Positions 1-8,876 of a DNA stretch of 64,000 bases are shown here, in pieces; within the stretch, counting starts at the first letter, position 1; each line of letters starts with the position of its first letter. Source of the DNA: Pedococcus badiiscoriae (GTDB taxonomy: Bacteria; Actinomycetota; Actinomycetes; Actinomycetales; Dermatophilaceae). The notes beneath the pieces are model-generated. The model was not told the origin of the DNA. It saw only the letters and a program-made list of their open reading frames with translations, and did not search any database. The stretch covers positions 62,001 through 126,000 of the forward strand of contig NZ_JACCAB010000001.1 in the NCBI RefSeq assembly GCF_013408925.1, written 5' to 3'. The translations under genes were made by a program, and so were the position numbers.

Positions 1-688
1 TGCGCCAGATCCGCGCCTGCGCCATGAGGTCGCGCGAGCCCGCGAGGACCGAGCCGACCGGGGCGCCGAGGCCCTTGGACAGGCACACGCTCACGGTGTC
101 GAACAACGCACCGTAGGTGGCGAGCGGGACACCTGTGGCGACGTGGGCGTTCCACAGCCGGGCACCGTCGAGGTGCATCGCCACGCCACGCGGCTGCGTG
201 CCGGCGCGCAGTGCCTCGATCTGTTCGAGCGGCTGGACCGTGCCGCCGCCGAAGTTGTGCGTGTTCTCGACAACGACCAGACGGGTGTTGACCTGGTAGG
301 TGCCGCCGTCGGGGATCATCAGCGCCAGCGGCTGGGCCGCGTCGAGCAAACCGTGGTCGGCGACCCAGGACCGCGACGAGATCCCCGACAGCACCGCGGC
401 GGCACCCATCTCGGCTCGCAGCACGTGGGCGAGGGAGTCCGCGACGAGCTCCTCACCGTGGGCGACGTGCAGCCGCAGGCACAGCTGGTTGGCCATCGAG
501 CCGGTGGGCGCGAACAACGCGTCCTCGTGACCGAGCAGCTCGGCCACCCGCTCCTCGAGCCGTCGGACCGTCGGGTCCTCGCCGAACACGTCGTCGCCGA
601 CCGGGGCGTCGGCCATCGCGCGCCGCATGGCCTCGGTGGGCTGGGTGAGGGTGTCGGAGAGCAGGTCGACCACGGGCGCGTCAGGCAT
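1..688 (-). CDS. Threonine aldolase family protein, 3' end outside the window
   Basis: PLP enzyme of the beta-eliminating lyase family that cleaves threonine or allo-threonine to glycine and acetaldehyde. The visible 229 residues begin MPDAPVVDLLSDTLTQPTEA, a typical family N-terminus. They include the HLDGAR segment (PLP-contacting Asp) and VCLSKGLGAPVGS, which carries the Schiff-base lysine. The gene continues past the left edge, so its C-terminal third is unseen. The ATG start at 688 has no Shine-Dalgarno, but a TAGGCT -10 box lies six bases upstream, so the mRNA is probably leaderless. It lies just downstream of the DAHP synthase gene on the same strand but appears to have its own promoter. 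Confidence 0.88.
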   Translation of the reverse strand, partial: MPDAPVVDLLSDTLTQPTEAMRRAMADAPVGDDVFGEDPTVRRLEERVAELLGHEDALFAPTGSMANQLCLRLHVAHGEELVADSLAHVLRAEMGAAAVLSGISSRSWVADHGLLDAAQPLALMIPDGGTYQVNTRLVVVENTHNFGGGTVQPLEQIEALRAGTQPRGVAMHLDGARLWNAHVATGVPLATYGALFDTVSVCLSKGLGAPVGSVLAGSRDLMAQARIWR

Positions 689-694
689 GCCTGA

Positions 695-700
695 AGCCTA
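695..700 (-). promoter_or_regulatory. -10 box for the threonine aldolase gene
   Basis: TAGGCT read on the minus strand, six bases before the ATG at 688. This spacing puts the transcript start at or next to the start codon. No clear -35 was identified. Confidence 0.5.
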
Positions 701-733
701 GGAGGTGACCCCGCGCCGCGGCCGCCCGGGAGG

Positions 734-2086
734 TCAGTCCTTGGCCAGCATCTCGGCGACGAGGAAGGCCAGCTCGAGGCTCTGCTGGTGGTTCAGCCGC
801 GGGTCGCAGACCGTCTCGTAGCGCTTGTTCAGGTCGGCGTCGAGGATCTTCTCGGCGCCACCGATGCACTCGGTGACGTCGTTGCCGGTCAGCTCGACGT
901 GGATGCCGCCGGGGACGGTGCCCAGGCCCTGGTGGACCTCGAAGAAGCCGCGCACCTCCTCCACGACGTCGTCGAAGTCCCTGGTCTTGTAGCCACTGGC
1001 CGACTCGAACGTGTTGCCGTGCATGGGGTCGCAGATCCAGGTGACCTGCGCGCCCGAACCGGTGATCTTCTCGACGAGCGTCGGCAGCGCGTCGCGCACG
1101 GTCCTGGCACCCATCCGCGTGATGAACGTCAGGCGCCCCGGCTCGCGGTCGGGGTCGACCTTGTCGATGAGCCGCAGGACGTCGTCGATCTCGGCCTTCG
1201 CCGACAGCTTGATGCCGATCGGGTTGAGCACCTTGGAGACGAAGTCGATGTGGGCGCCGTCGATGTCGCGGGTGCGCTCGCCGACCCAGATGAAGTGGCC
1301 GCTGGTGTCGTAGAGCTCGCCGGTGCGGCTGTCGACGCGGGTCAGCGGACGCTCGTAGTCGAGCAGCAGCGCCTCGTGCGCGGAGAAGAACTCGGTGGTG
1401 CGCATGGCGTCGAAGTCGGCGCCGCAGGCCTGCATGAACTTCATCGCCTTGTCGATGTCCTTGGCGAGTCGCTCGTAGCGGCTGTTGGCGGCGTTGGCGA
1501 CGAAGCCCCGGTTCCAGTCGTGGACGTGGCGCAGGTCGGCGAAGCCGCCCTGGGTGAAGGCGCGCACGAGGTTCAGCGTGGCCGTGCTGGCGTGGTAGGC
1601 CTGCACGAGCCGCTGCGGGTCGGGGGTGCGCGACTCGAGCGTGAAGTCGAAGTCGTTGACCATGTCGCCGCGGTATGCCGGGAGCGTCACTCCTTCGCGC
1701 GTCTCAGCTCCGCTGCTGCGGGGCTTGGCGTACTGGCCGGCCATCCGACCGACCTTGACGACCGGGACGGACGCGCCGTAGGTCAGGACCGCGGCCATCT
1801 GGAGGATGGTCTTGACCCGGTCTCGGATGTTGTCGGCGGTCGCGGAGGCGAACGTCTCGGCGCAGTCCCCGCCCTGCAGGACGAAGGCCTCGCCGCGGGC
1901 TGCGGCGGCCATCCGGGACTTCAGGACGTCACACTCTCCGGCAAACACCAGGGGTGGATACGACGCGAGCTCGGCGACAGCGCTGGAGAGGCGCGCGGCG
2001 TCGGGCCACTCCGGCTGCTGGGCAGCGGGAAGGAGTGCCCCGGCCGCGAGGCTGGCGAGGACGTCGTGGTGCTGGGCGGTGCTCAC
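734..2086 (-). CDS. aroG: Class II 3-deoxy-7-phosphoheptulonate synthase
   Basis: First enzyme of the shikimate pathway: it condenses phosphoenolpyruvate and erythrose 4-phosphate to DAHP in the cytoplasm. At 450 aa it has the length of plant-like class II enzymes (M. tuberculosis AroG type). Visible family segments include FVLQGGDCAETF near residue 90, KVGRMAGQYAKPRS, WICDPMHGN and GGIHVELTGNDVTECIGG. The Cys in GGDC and the His/Glu in the later segments are the expected metal and substrate ligands. The GTG start at 2086 follows a TATCCT -10 box by six bases, so it is probably leaderless. It is divergent from the GH31 gene. No ACT-type regulatory domain is fused. Confidence 0.96.
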   Translation of the reverse strand: MSTAQHHDVLASLAAGALLPAAQQPEWPDAARLSSAVAELASYPPLVFAGECDVLKSRMAAAARGEAFVLQGGDCAETFASATADNIRDRVKTILQMAAVLTYGASVPVVKVGRMAGQYAKPRSSGAETREGVTLPAYRGDMVNDFDFTLESRTPDPQRLVQAYHASTATLNLVRAFTQGGFADLRHVHDWNRGFVANAANSRYERLAKDIDKAMKFMQACGADFDAMRTTEFFSAHEALLLDYERPLTRVDSRTGELYDTSGHFIWVGERTRDIDGAHIDFVSKVLNPIGIKLSAKAEIDDVLRLIDKVDPDREPGRLTFITRMGARTVRDALPTLVEKITGSGAQVTWICDPMHGNTFESASGYKTRDFDDVVEEVRGFFEVHQGLGTVPGGIHVELTGNDVTECIGGAEKILDADLNKRYETVCDPRLNHQQSLELAFLVAEMLAKD

Positions 2087-2092
2087 TGCTCA

Positions 2093-2098
2093 AGGATA
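2093..2098 (-). promoter_or_regulatory. -10 box for aroG
   Basis: TATCCT on the minus strand, six bases upstream of the GTG start at 2086, consistent with a leaderless transcript. Confidence 0.5.
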
Positions 2099-2139
2099 GG
2101 CGGCACGACGCCCACCCCGTCCTGTGGCCCAGATCCCGA

Positions 2140-2161
2140 TACCCTGCGTCGGGAAGGAGGG
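2140..2161 (+). promoter_or_regulatory. -10 box and ribosome binding site for the GH31 gene
   Basis: TACCCT at 2140-2145 is a plausible -10 box. GGAGGG at 2156-2161 is followed after four bases by GTG at 2166. This decides the start over the in-frame ATG at 2124, which lies upstream of this promoter. Confidence 0.45.
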
Positions 2162-2165
2162 ACCC

Positions 2166-4526
2166 GTGGACTCGCGACTGACCGTCCCAGGCAACCCCGT
2201 GGCCCACCCCGATGCGGTGGTCTCCGGCGATCGCTGGCGGATCACCGTCCTCACGCCCGGCCTCCTTCGGCTGGAGTGGTCGGAGTCGGGCGACTTCGAG
2301 GACCGGGCCAGCACGTTCGCGGTCAACCGGGCGCTCCCGGTGCCCGACGTCGAGGTGCACCGCTCGGGCCGACGCATCGAGCTCTCGACGGACTGCCTGC
2401 ACCTCGACTACGACGGCGAGCCGTTCAGCCCCAGTGGTCTGGTCGTCACGGCCACCTCGGCCATGCCCGACGCGCACACCAGCGAGTGGCGCTACGGCCA
2501 GCCGGCCGACGGACTCGGCGGCACCGCACGCACGCTCGACGACGTCGACGGGGCCGTCCCGCTCGGCCCGGGGGTGGTCTCCCGCAGCGGCATCGCGGTC
2601 ATCGACGACTCCGAGTCGTTCCTCATCGCGGACGGGCGTGCGACTGCGCGGCGCCTGGGCACGCAGGACCTCTACCTGTTCGTCCGCGGCCACGACTACC
2701 GGGCCGCGGTCGCCGACCTCTACGCCGTGTCCGGGGCGGTGCCGCTGCTCCCCCGCTGGGCACTCGGCAACTGGTGGAGCCGCTACCACCCCTACTCCGC
2801 CGACGAGTACCTCGAGCTGCTCGACAGGTTCGACGCGGAGCATGTGCCACTGTCGGTCGCGGTGCTCGACATGGACTGGCACTGGGTCGACATCGACCCG
2901 CGGTTCGGCGTGGGGTGGACCGGCTACTCGTGGAACCGCGACCTCTTCCCCGACCCGCCCGCCTTCCTCGACGAGCTGCACCGTCGCGGCCTCGCCGTGA
3001 CGCTGAACGTCCACCCCGCCGACGGCGTCCGCGCGTTCGAGGACGCCTACCCGCAGGTCGCCCGGGACATGGGGGTCGACCCCGCCAGCGAGCGCGCGGT
3101 CGCCTTCGACCCGACGGACCCGCGCTTCATGGACTCCTACTTCCGACGGCTCCACCACCCGCTCGAGGACGAGGGCGTCGACTTCTGGTGGCTCGACTGG
3201 CAGCAGGGCTCGTTCAGCCGCACCCCTGGCGTGGATCCCTTGTGGCTGTTGAACATCGAGCACTTCAACGACTCCGCCCGGCGCGGTCAGCTGCCCCTCA
3301 CCTTCTCCCGGTATGCCGGTCCGGGCAGCCACCGCTACCCGGTGGGCTTCTCCGGCGACACCCACATCACCTGGGACTCCCTGGCCTTCCAGCCCTACTT
3401 CACCGCCAGCTCCTCCAACATCGGCTACGGCTGGTGGAGCCACGACATCGGCGGGCACTGGTACGGCAGCCGCGACGACGACCTGACCGTCCGGTGGGTG
3501 CAGCTCGGCGTCTTCTCACCGATCATGCGACTGCACTCGACGCTGCACCCCTTCATCCGCAAGGAGCCCTGGACCTTTCCCGCCCAGGCCCGCGCGACCA
3601 TCGACGTGTTCCTGCGGCTGCGGCACCGGCTCGTCCCCTACCTGCACACCATGAACGCCCGCGCGGCGCGCGAGGGAGTCCCGCTCGTGGAGCCGATGTA
3701 CTGGGCGGACCCCGCAGCGACCGAGGCGTATGCCGTGCCGACCCAGTTCCGGTTCGGCACCGAGCTGGTGGTGGCCCCGATCACCAGCCCGCAGCAGGAG
3801 GTCCTCGGGCTCGGCAGCGTGCAGGCCTGGCTGCCCGAGGGAGTCTGGACCGACCTGTTCACGGGCACGCGCTACCGCGGCGGGAGGCAGGTGCGACTGC
3901 ACCGGCCGCTGGAGACCCTGCCGGTGCTGGCGCGTGCGGGAGCGTTGCTGCCCCTGGCGGGCCAGGGTGACGAGCCCGTCGGAACGACGCTGCCCGAGCA
4001 CCTCGAGCTCGTGCTGGCGGTCGGGGCGGACGGCCGGTTCGACCTCGTCGAGGACGACGGCAGCACTGCGGCACGCACCGCGGTCACGTCGATCACCTGG
4101 GACGAGGCCACCGCCACCGTGGTCATCGCACCGCCCACCGGCGCGGTCGACGTCCTCCCGCCCTCGCGCACCTGGTCGCTGGTCGTCCTCGGCGTCGAGG
4201 CCGGCACGGCACGCTCCACCGGGAAGACGGACGTCACGGCCTCCCCCGAGACCTGCGGCACGCGGTTCGCCCTCGGCGAGGTCGCCACCGCCGACGGCCT
4301 GCGGGTCACCCTCGACGACCTCCGTCCGTTCGGCTGGGCCCGGACCCTCGAGCAGGCACGCCAGGTGCTCGACCGGGCGCGGATCGACTACAACCTGAAG
4401 CGCACGGCATACGCCCTGGTCGAGTCGGCGGACGGCCCGACCGATGCGGCCGCCCGCCTGCGCGGCCTCGAGCTCGACCGCGAGGTCGAGGCGGCGCTGC
4501 TCGAGCTCCTGCTCGCCGAGTACTGA
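2166..4526 (+). CDS. Glycoside hydrolase family 31 protein
   Basis: Retaining alpha-glycosidase (alpha-glucosidase or alpha-xylosidase type), 786 aa from GTG at 2166. The N-terminal beta-sandwich precedes a TIM barrel. DMDWHWVDIDPRFGVGWTGY (about residue 235) is the usual GH31 substrate-binding strand. WWLDWQQG (about 341-348) holds the nucleophile Asp, YPVGFSGDTH (about 391-400) the acid/base Asp, and WWSHDIGGH follows. No signal peptide is visible, so it is probably cytoplasmic and acts on imported oligosaccharides. The exact substrate cannot be set from sequence. No sugar transporter lies beside it. Confidence 0.92.
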   Translation: MDSRLTVPGNPVAHPDAVVSGDRWRITVLTPGLLRLEWSESGDFEDRASTFAVNRALPVPDVEVHRSGRRIELSTDCLHLDYDGEPFSPSGLVVTATSAMPDAHTSEWRYGQPADGLGGTARTLDDVDGAVPLGPGVVSRSGIAVIDDSESFLIADGRATARRLGTQDLYLFVRGHDYRAAVADLYAVSGAVPLLPRWALGNWWSRYHPYSADEYLELLDRFDAEHVPLSVAVLDMDWHWVDIDPRFGVGWTGYSWNRDLFPDPPAFLDELHRRGLAVTLNVHPADGVRAFEDAYPQVARDMGVDPASERAVAFDPTDPRFMDSYFRRLHHPLEDEGVDFWWLDWQQGSFSRTPGVDPLWLLNIEHFNDSARRGQLPLTFSRYAGPGSHRYPVGFSGDTHITWDSLAFQPYFTASSSNIGYGWWSHDIGGHWYGSRDDDLTVRWVQLGVFSPIMRLHSTLHPFIRKEPWTFPAQARATIDVFLRLRHRLVPYLHTMNARAAREGVPLVEPMYWADPAATEAYAVPTQFRFGTELVVAPITSPQQEVLGLGSVQAWLPEGVWTDLFTGTRYRGGRQVRLHRPLETLPVLARAGALLPLAGQGDEPVGTTLPEHLELVLAVGADGRFDLVEDDGSTAARTAVTSITWDEATATVVIAPPTGAVDVLPPSRTWSLVVLGVEAGTARSTGKTDVTASPETCGTRFALGEVATADGLRVTLDDLRPFGWARTLEQARQVLDRARIDYNLKRTAYALVESADGPTDAAARLRGLELDREVEAALLELLLAEY

Positions 4527-4550
4527 GGGACCCGGCCAGCAGGGGTGCGG

Positions 4551-5306
4551 CTACGGGCCGGTGCGGGACTGACGCGGGGTGGGGAAGCGAGAGGGCTGCC
4601 GCAGGGAGCCGAAGGTGCGCTGCCCGACCAGGATCTCGCCTGCGACGAAGCCGAGGCCGACGAGGCTGCCGACGACGGCGATCACGGCGGGTTGGGCCCC
4701 GGCTGCGCCCGAGACGAGAGCGCCCAGTGCCCCGGCCACGATGGCGTTGAAGACGGTCATGAACATGGTGGTGCTCGCCAGCACGTGGCTGAAGGTCGAG
4801 CGGGGCCACCCCATCAGGTAGGTGTCCATGAGCCCCTGCTGGTCGTCGTGCGAGGAGGTGACGAAATAGGGCGCCAAACTGGGGTCGATCTCGAGATATG
4901 CCGCCCGCAGCCGGTTCATCCCGAGGATGGCGGACCCGTCGTCGACGCTGGCGTTGATCACGCGGGCCTGCGTGAGGATGCCCATGACCAGCACGGCAGC
5001 AGCCAGCCCTATCGCCATCACCCGGAAGGCGCCGCCGAAGCCCGAGTGCTGGGCGAACAGCGCCAGCACGACCAGCGATGCCGACGCCACCGTGAGGTGG
5101 ATGGCAATCCGGCTCATGACCTCCGACCACGTCATGCTTCGGGTTGCCAGCAGGCTCCAGTGCTCGGTTGCCAGGATCTGCGCCCTGACACCAGCAGACA
5201 CCGCCTCGGCCGGACTGCCGTGACCTGGTCCGTCGTCGGCTTCCTGGGCTGATGGCACGGTGGGGTGCACTGCCTCCGGAGGCAGCGGCGACGCTGACAA
5301 CGACAT
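4551..5306 (-). CDS. Four-helix integral membrane protein of unknown function
   Basis: 251 aa. A Pro/Ser-rich cytoplasmic N-terminus of about 65 residues precedes a pair of hydrophobic helices (about 66-86 and 95-115). A soluble loop of about 70 residues rich in charged and aromatic residues follows, then a second helix pair near the C-terminus. ATG at 5306 is preceded by AAGGAG at good spacing, so it is preferred over the upstream in-frame start at 5414. The family was not recognised. It is divergent from the secreted phospholipase gene and convergent with GH31. Confidence 0.75.
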   Translation of the reverse strand: MSLSASPLPPEAVHPTVPSAQEADDGPGHGSPAEAVSAGVRAQILATEHWSLLATRSMTWSEVMSRIAIHLTVASASLVVLALFAQHSGFGGAFRVMAIGLAAAVLVMGILTQARVINASVDDGSAILGMNRLRAAYLEIDPSLAPYFVTSSHDDQQGLMDTYLMGWPRSTFSHVLASTTMFMTVFNAIVAGALGALVSGAAGAQPAVIAVVGSLVGLGFVAGEILVGQRTFGSLRQPSRFPTPRQSRTGP

Positions 5307-5518
5307 GGCTGCTCCTTCGCGACGGTCTGCCGCACAGTGTCCTCCACAGGGCGCAGTCGGGTCGACCGATGGAACGTGACGGCGCGATGGTCGCGTCCCC
5401 TCTCCTTGGGGCACTGTTCACCTCCCGGACACGTACTCACCGCCGATAGCTTCACCTGGGGAATAGCGTGGCCTCGACCGCATCGCAGTGGTCGCCTGGC
5501 AACCCAAGGAGCTCGTCG

Positions 5519-7081
5519 ATGACTTCCTCACCCACCTTCCGCCGCGGGCGGATCCCGCTGATCACCGCAGCCGCGGCCCTCCTGGTCGCGGGCGTCCCGG
5601 CAGTCGCGGCTACCGCCTCCGGTCACGCTGCCGCGTCGCACCACGGAGAGCGTGCTGCCGCGACCACGACGCCGATCAAGCACCTCGTCGTGATCTACCA
5701 GGAGAACGTCTCCTTCGACCACTACTTCGCGACCTACCCGCACGCGGCCAACCCCGCCGGTGAGCCGCGCTTCGTCGCCAAGCCCGGCACGCCCGGCGTC
5801 AACGGGCTCGGGCCGTCCCTGCAGGCCCCGAACAACCCGAACTCGGTGCAGCCGTTCCGCCTCGGCCGGAACCAGGCGCAGACGTGCGACCAGGACCACA
5901 ACTACACCGACGAGCAGAAGGCGTTCGACGCCGGCGCGATGGACAAGTTCGTCGAGACCGTCGGCCGCGGCGCCGGCACCTGTGCGGACTACGGCACCGG
6001 CAAGGGCCTGGTCATGGGCTACTACGACGGCAACACCGTCACCGGTCTGTGGAACTACGCCCAGCACTTCGCGATGAGCGACAACTCCTACTCGAGCACC
6101 TTCGGGCCGTCCACGCCGGGAGCGCTCAACCTCATCTCGGGCCAGACCCATGGCTTCACCACCGATGGCACCGCGGTGCCTGCCACCAGCAGCACGGTCA
6201 TCGGCGACCCGCAGCCCACCGGCGACAAGTGCGACACCCGCGACACCAGCAGCACGGTGCCGGGGTCCACCAACAAGAACGTCGGTGACCTGCTCAACGC
6301 CAAGGGCGTCAGCTGGGGCTGGTTCCAGGGCGGCTTCGCCGACTGCGCGGCCACCCACACCGACATCGGCGGGGTCACGAGCAAGGACTACATCCCCCAC
6401 CACGAGCCGTTCCAGTACTACCCCAGCACGGCCAACCCCCAGCACACCCCGCCCGCGTCGGTGGCCGAGATCGGCCACGCCGGCCCGGCCAACCACCAGT
6501 ACGACCTGAGCAACTTCTGGTCCGCGGTGAACGCGGGCACCATGCCGGCGGTCAGCTACCTCAAGGCGGCCGCATACCAGGACGGGCACGCGGGCTACTC
6601 CACGCCGCTCGACGAGCAGCGTTTCCTCGTCGACACGGTCAACCGCTTGCAGAAGACGCCTGACTGGAAGAACACCGCCGTCGTGGTCGCCTACGACGAC
6701 AGCGACGGCTGGTACGACCACCAGATGTCACCGATCGTCAACCAGTCACAGGACCCCACCGACGCCCTGACCGCTCCCGGGCAGTGTGGCGCCAACCCCG
6801 CGCGCGTGTCCGGTGGGTACCAGGACCGCTGCGGCTACGGCCCGCGCCAGCCGCTGCTGGTCATCTCGCCCTACGCGAAGTCCAACTTCGTCGACCACAC
6901 CATCACCGACCAGACCTCGATCCTGAAGTTCGTCGAGGACAACTGGAACACCGGACGCGTCGGCGACAGCTCGTTCGACGCCAAGGCCGGCAGCCTGGAC
7001 AACCTGTTCGCCTTCAGCGGCGGACAGCGCACCACCGAGCGCCTGCTGCTCGACCCGAGCACCGGTCAGCCCAAGGACTGA
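5519..7081 (+). CDS. Secreted phospholipase C / acid phosphatase family phosphoesterase
   Basis: Alkaline-phosphatase-superfamily phosphoesterase (PF04185 type) that hydrolyses phospholipids or phosphomonoesters outside the cell; 520 aa. The start has FRRGR followed by a hydrophobic Ala/Leu stretch, a signal peptide with Tat-like twin arginines. HLVVIYQENVSFDHYF (about residues 55-70) is the family N-terminal motif with metal and nucleophile-side residues. DDSDGWYDHQM and CGYGPRQPLLVISPYAK are the conserved C-terminal blocks. ATG at 5519 has AAGGAG seven bases upstream; the in-frame ATG at 5468 has none. A strong hairpin follows the stop. Tat export is inferred from the arginine pair only. 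Confidence 0.9.
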   Translation: MTSSPTFRRGRIPLITAAAALLVAGVPAVAATASGHAAASHHGERAAATTTPIKHLVVIYQENVSFDHYFATYPHAANPAGEPRFVAKPGTPGVNGLGPSLQAPNNPNSVQPFRLGRNQAQTCDQDHNYTDEQKAFDAGAMDKFVETVGRGAGTCADYGTGKGLVMGYYDGNTVTGLWNYAQHFAMSDNSYSSTFGPSTPGALNLISGQTHGFTTDGTAVPATSSTVIGDPQPTGDKCDTRDTSSTVPGSTNKNVGDLLNAKGVSWGWFQGGFADCAATHTDIGGVTSKDYIPHHEPFQYYPSTANPQHTPPASVAEIGHAGPANHQYDLSNFWSAVNAGTMPAVSYLKAAAYQDGHAGYSTPLDEQRFLVDTVNRLQKTPDWKNTAVVVAYDDSDGWYDHQMSPIVNQSQDPTDALTAPGQCGANPARVSGGYQDRCGYGPRQPLLVISPYAKSNFVDHTITDQTSILKFVEDNWNTGRVGDSSFDAKAGSLDNLFAFSGGQRTTERLLLDPSTGQPKD

Positions 7082-7088
7082 TACCCAG

Positions 7089-7134
7089 GGTGCGTGGCCG
7101 GGATACCGTCGACTCGGGCTCCCGGCCACGCACC
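7089..7134 (+). terminator. Hairpin terminator after the phospholipase gene
   Basis: Perfect 15-bp inverted repeat: arms 7089-7103 (GGTGCGTGGCCGGGA) and 7120-7134, with a 16-base loop. It begins eight bases after the stop codon. There is no U tract, as is common in GC-rich actinobacteria. Confidence 0.8.
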
Positions 7135-7178
7135 TGGTCCGGCCGGCGAGCGAACTGACCACCGCAGAAGAGGCGCCG

Positions 7179-7814
7179 ATGTCGCTCAGCCGGATCCACA
7201 ACTTCTCCATCTCCCTCGACGGCTTCGCCACGGGCGAGCCGCAGTCCCTCGAGGCACCGTTCGGTCATGCCGGCCATCGCCTCCATGACTGGATGTTCGC
7301 CACCCGGTTCTGGGGCGCGGGAGGGTCCGAAGGGCTCGACAACGCCTTCGCCGAGCGCCACAGCCACAGCATCGGCGCCGAGATCATGGGCGCCAACAAA
7401 TTCGGGCCGCCCGGCTGGCAGGACGACCCTGACTGGACGGGCTGGTGGGGCCCGAACCCGCCGTTCCACACCCCGACCTTCGTCCTGACCCACCGTCCCC
7501 GGTCCTCGATGGAGATGGAGGGCGGGACCACCTTCCACTTCCTCGACGCCACCCCGGCCGAGGCGCTCGCGACTGCCCGCGAAGCGGCCGGCGGTCAGGA
7601 CGTCCGGATCGGCGGTGGCCCCACCGTGGTCCGCGACTTCCTCGCCGCCGGGCTCGTCGACCACATGCACCTGGTCCAGGTCCCGATCCTGCTCGGTCGT
7701 GGGGTCCGGGTCTGGGACGGCCTGGACTCGCTCGAGCAGACCTACGACATCGAGTCGGTCTCCTCCCCCAGCGGCGTCACGCACCTCACGTTCACCCGCA
7801 AGCTCGGCTCCTGA
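7179..7814 (+). CDS. Dihydrofolate reductase / RibD C-terminal domain family protein
   Basis: 211-aa NADPH-binding reductase of the DHFR/RibD-C superfamily. The N-terminus (SRIHNFSISLDGFATG) is the usual first strand with the SLDG turn. IGAEIMGANKF and FVLTHRPR are the conserved central strands. VRIGGGPTVVRDFLAAGLVD matches the nucleotide-binding GG and helix. LVQVPILLGRGVRVWDGL is the typical C-terminal strand. Members of this single-domain group rarely have an assigned substrate, and true folate or riboflavin function is unlikely. ATG at 7179 has only weak ribosome-binding sequence (AGAAGAGG) before it. It is convergent with a small hypothetical gene. Confidence 0.88.
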   Translation: MSLSRIHNFSISLDGFATGEPQSLEAPFGHAGHRLHDWMFATRFWGAGGSEGLDNAFAERHSHSIGAEIMGANKFGPPGWQDDPDWTGWWGPNPPFHTPTFVLTHRPRSSMEMEGGTTFHFLDATPAEALATAREAAGGQDVRIGGGPTVVRDFLAAGLVDHMHLVQVPILLGRGVRVWDGLDSLEQTYDIESVSSPSGVTHLTFTRKLGS

Positions 7815-7863
7815 CCGTCGGCAGTCAGCACCGCCCCGCGCTCAGCTGCTGCCCTGGGACGAG

Positions 7864-8202
7864 TCAGCTGCTCTGCTTGGCCGCCAGTGCCTCGAAGTTC
7901 TCGTACAGCTCCGGGACACCCTGCTTGTCGCGCAGGGCACGAGCGGCCGGCCCGACGCGTGCCCAGACACCCGCGACCCACCACCAGTCGAGCACGAGGT
8001 CGGTGTCGATCAGCCCGTTCTTGGTGAGCGTCCCGATGGTCTCTCCCCAGTTGAGCACCCGGGACACGAGCAGGTCCTGCGCGGAAGCGGTCTCGGGGTC
8101 GAAGTCGTCCGCCCACACGGCCTGCATCGCCTCTTCGAGCCCCATCGCCGAGCCCCATTGCGCCAGCTGCACGAGAAGTGAGCCGTCCTGTCGATCTGCC
8201 AT
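7864..8202 (-). CDS. Conserved hypothetical protein, 112 aa
   Basis: Small soluble acidic, Trp-rich protein (SRVLNWGETIG, VLDWWWVAGVWARVG) with predicted helices and no signal peptide or membrane segment. ATG at 8202 has a strong GGAGGGTGGGAG region just upstream. The family was not recognised. The pattern of helices suggests a DUF4760-like or regulatory four-helix domain, but this is a guess. The nitroreductase gene diverges from it. Confidence 0.7.
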   Translation of the reverse strand: MADRQDGSLLVQLAQWGSAMGLEEAMQAVWADDFDPETASAQDLLVSRVLNWGETIGTLTKNGLIDTDLVLDWWWVAGVWARVGPAARALRDKQGVPELYENFEALAAKQSS

Positions 8203-8321
8203 CTCCCACCCTCCAGAGTCGAGCCCGTCCGGACTGGCACGCTACGCCGAGCACCCTGACCACGCCATACGTCGTTCGCACGAGACTTCCGTATGCCGTA
8301 TCGCAGGCGCACGATGGGACG

Positions 8322-8837
8322 GTGGAGACCTGGGACGCCTTGCGGGCGCGACGAAACGTCCGGCAGTTCACCGAGCAGCCCGTCCCTGACGAGGCGCTCG
8401 ACCGCATCCTCGAGGCTGGCCGCCGGGCGCCGTCGGCAGGCAACTGGCAGCCGTGGGACTTCGTCCTCGTGACGGACCGGGCCCAGCTGGTCGAGCTGGC
8501 GAAGGTCTGGCAGGGCGCCCGACATGTCGCCGGGGCGGCGGCCGCGATCGCGATCGTCGCACCCGAACCGCAGGATGACCGCCAGTCGGCCCTTCTCCAG
8601 TACGACCTCGGCCAGGCCACGTATGCGATGACCGTCGCCGCAGCGGACCTGGGCATCGGCACGGGCCATGCGGCAGCCGCCGACCAGGACCAGGCCAGAT
8701 CCGTCCTGGGGTTCCCCGAGGGGCGGTTCCTGGCCTACGTCCTGTCCGTCGGCTATCCATCGGACAAGCCGTTGGCCGTCCTCGAACGCCTGAACCGGCG
8801 CCCCTTCGACGAGGTCGTGCATCGCGGAGGGTGGTAA
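8322..8837 (+). CDS. Nitroreductase family protein
   Basis: 171-aa FMN-dependent NAD(P)H oxidoreductase. It opens with TWDALRARRNVRQFTEQPVP, the family signature in which the RR/SxRxF arginines bind FMN phosphate, followed by APSAGNWQPWDFVLV. Later, GIGTGHAAA and the PEGRFLAYVLSVGYP block match the C-terminal FMN-binding region. The GTG at 8322 starts exactly at this block; the longer in-frame reading from 8178 would add 48 residues without family likeness and overlap the divergent gene. The physiological substrate is unknown. Confidence 0.87.
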   Translation: METWDALRARRNVRQFTEQPVPDEALDRILEAGRRAPSAGNWQPWDFVLVTDRAQLVELAKVWQGARHVAGAAAAIAIVAPEPQDDRQSALLQYDLGQATYAMTVAAADLGIGTGHAAAADQDQARSVLGFPEGRFLAYVLSVGYPSDKPLAVLERLNRRPFDEVVHRGGW

Positions 8838-8864
8838 CCGTCCGCCTCGACGGCCGGCACTGGC

Positions 8865-8870
8865 TACCAT
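8865..8870 (+). promoter_or_regulatory. -10 box for the phospholipase D family gene
   Basis: TACCAT, six bases before the GTG at 8877, which has no Shine-Dalgarno. Leaderless transcript inferred. Confidence 0.5.
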
Positions 8871-8876
8871 CCGAGC

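Noticed and set aside
788..3970. Very long rightward open frame, 1060 codons
   Set aside because: It runs antisense to aroG and then out of frame through the GH31 gene. Low-stop antisense frames are expected at this GC, and the translation is Arg/Gly/Val-rich without any motif.
5416..5456. Three TCACC heptamers (GTTCACC, ACTCACC, CTTCACC) before the phospholipase C gene, like a PhoP PHO box
   Set aside because: The spacings are 19 and 15 bases, not the 11-base period of direct repeat units in Streptomyces PHO boxes. Phosphate control is plausible for such an enzyme but not shown.
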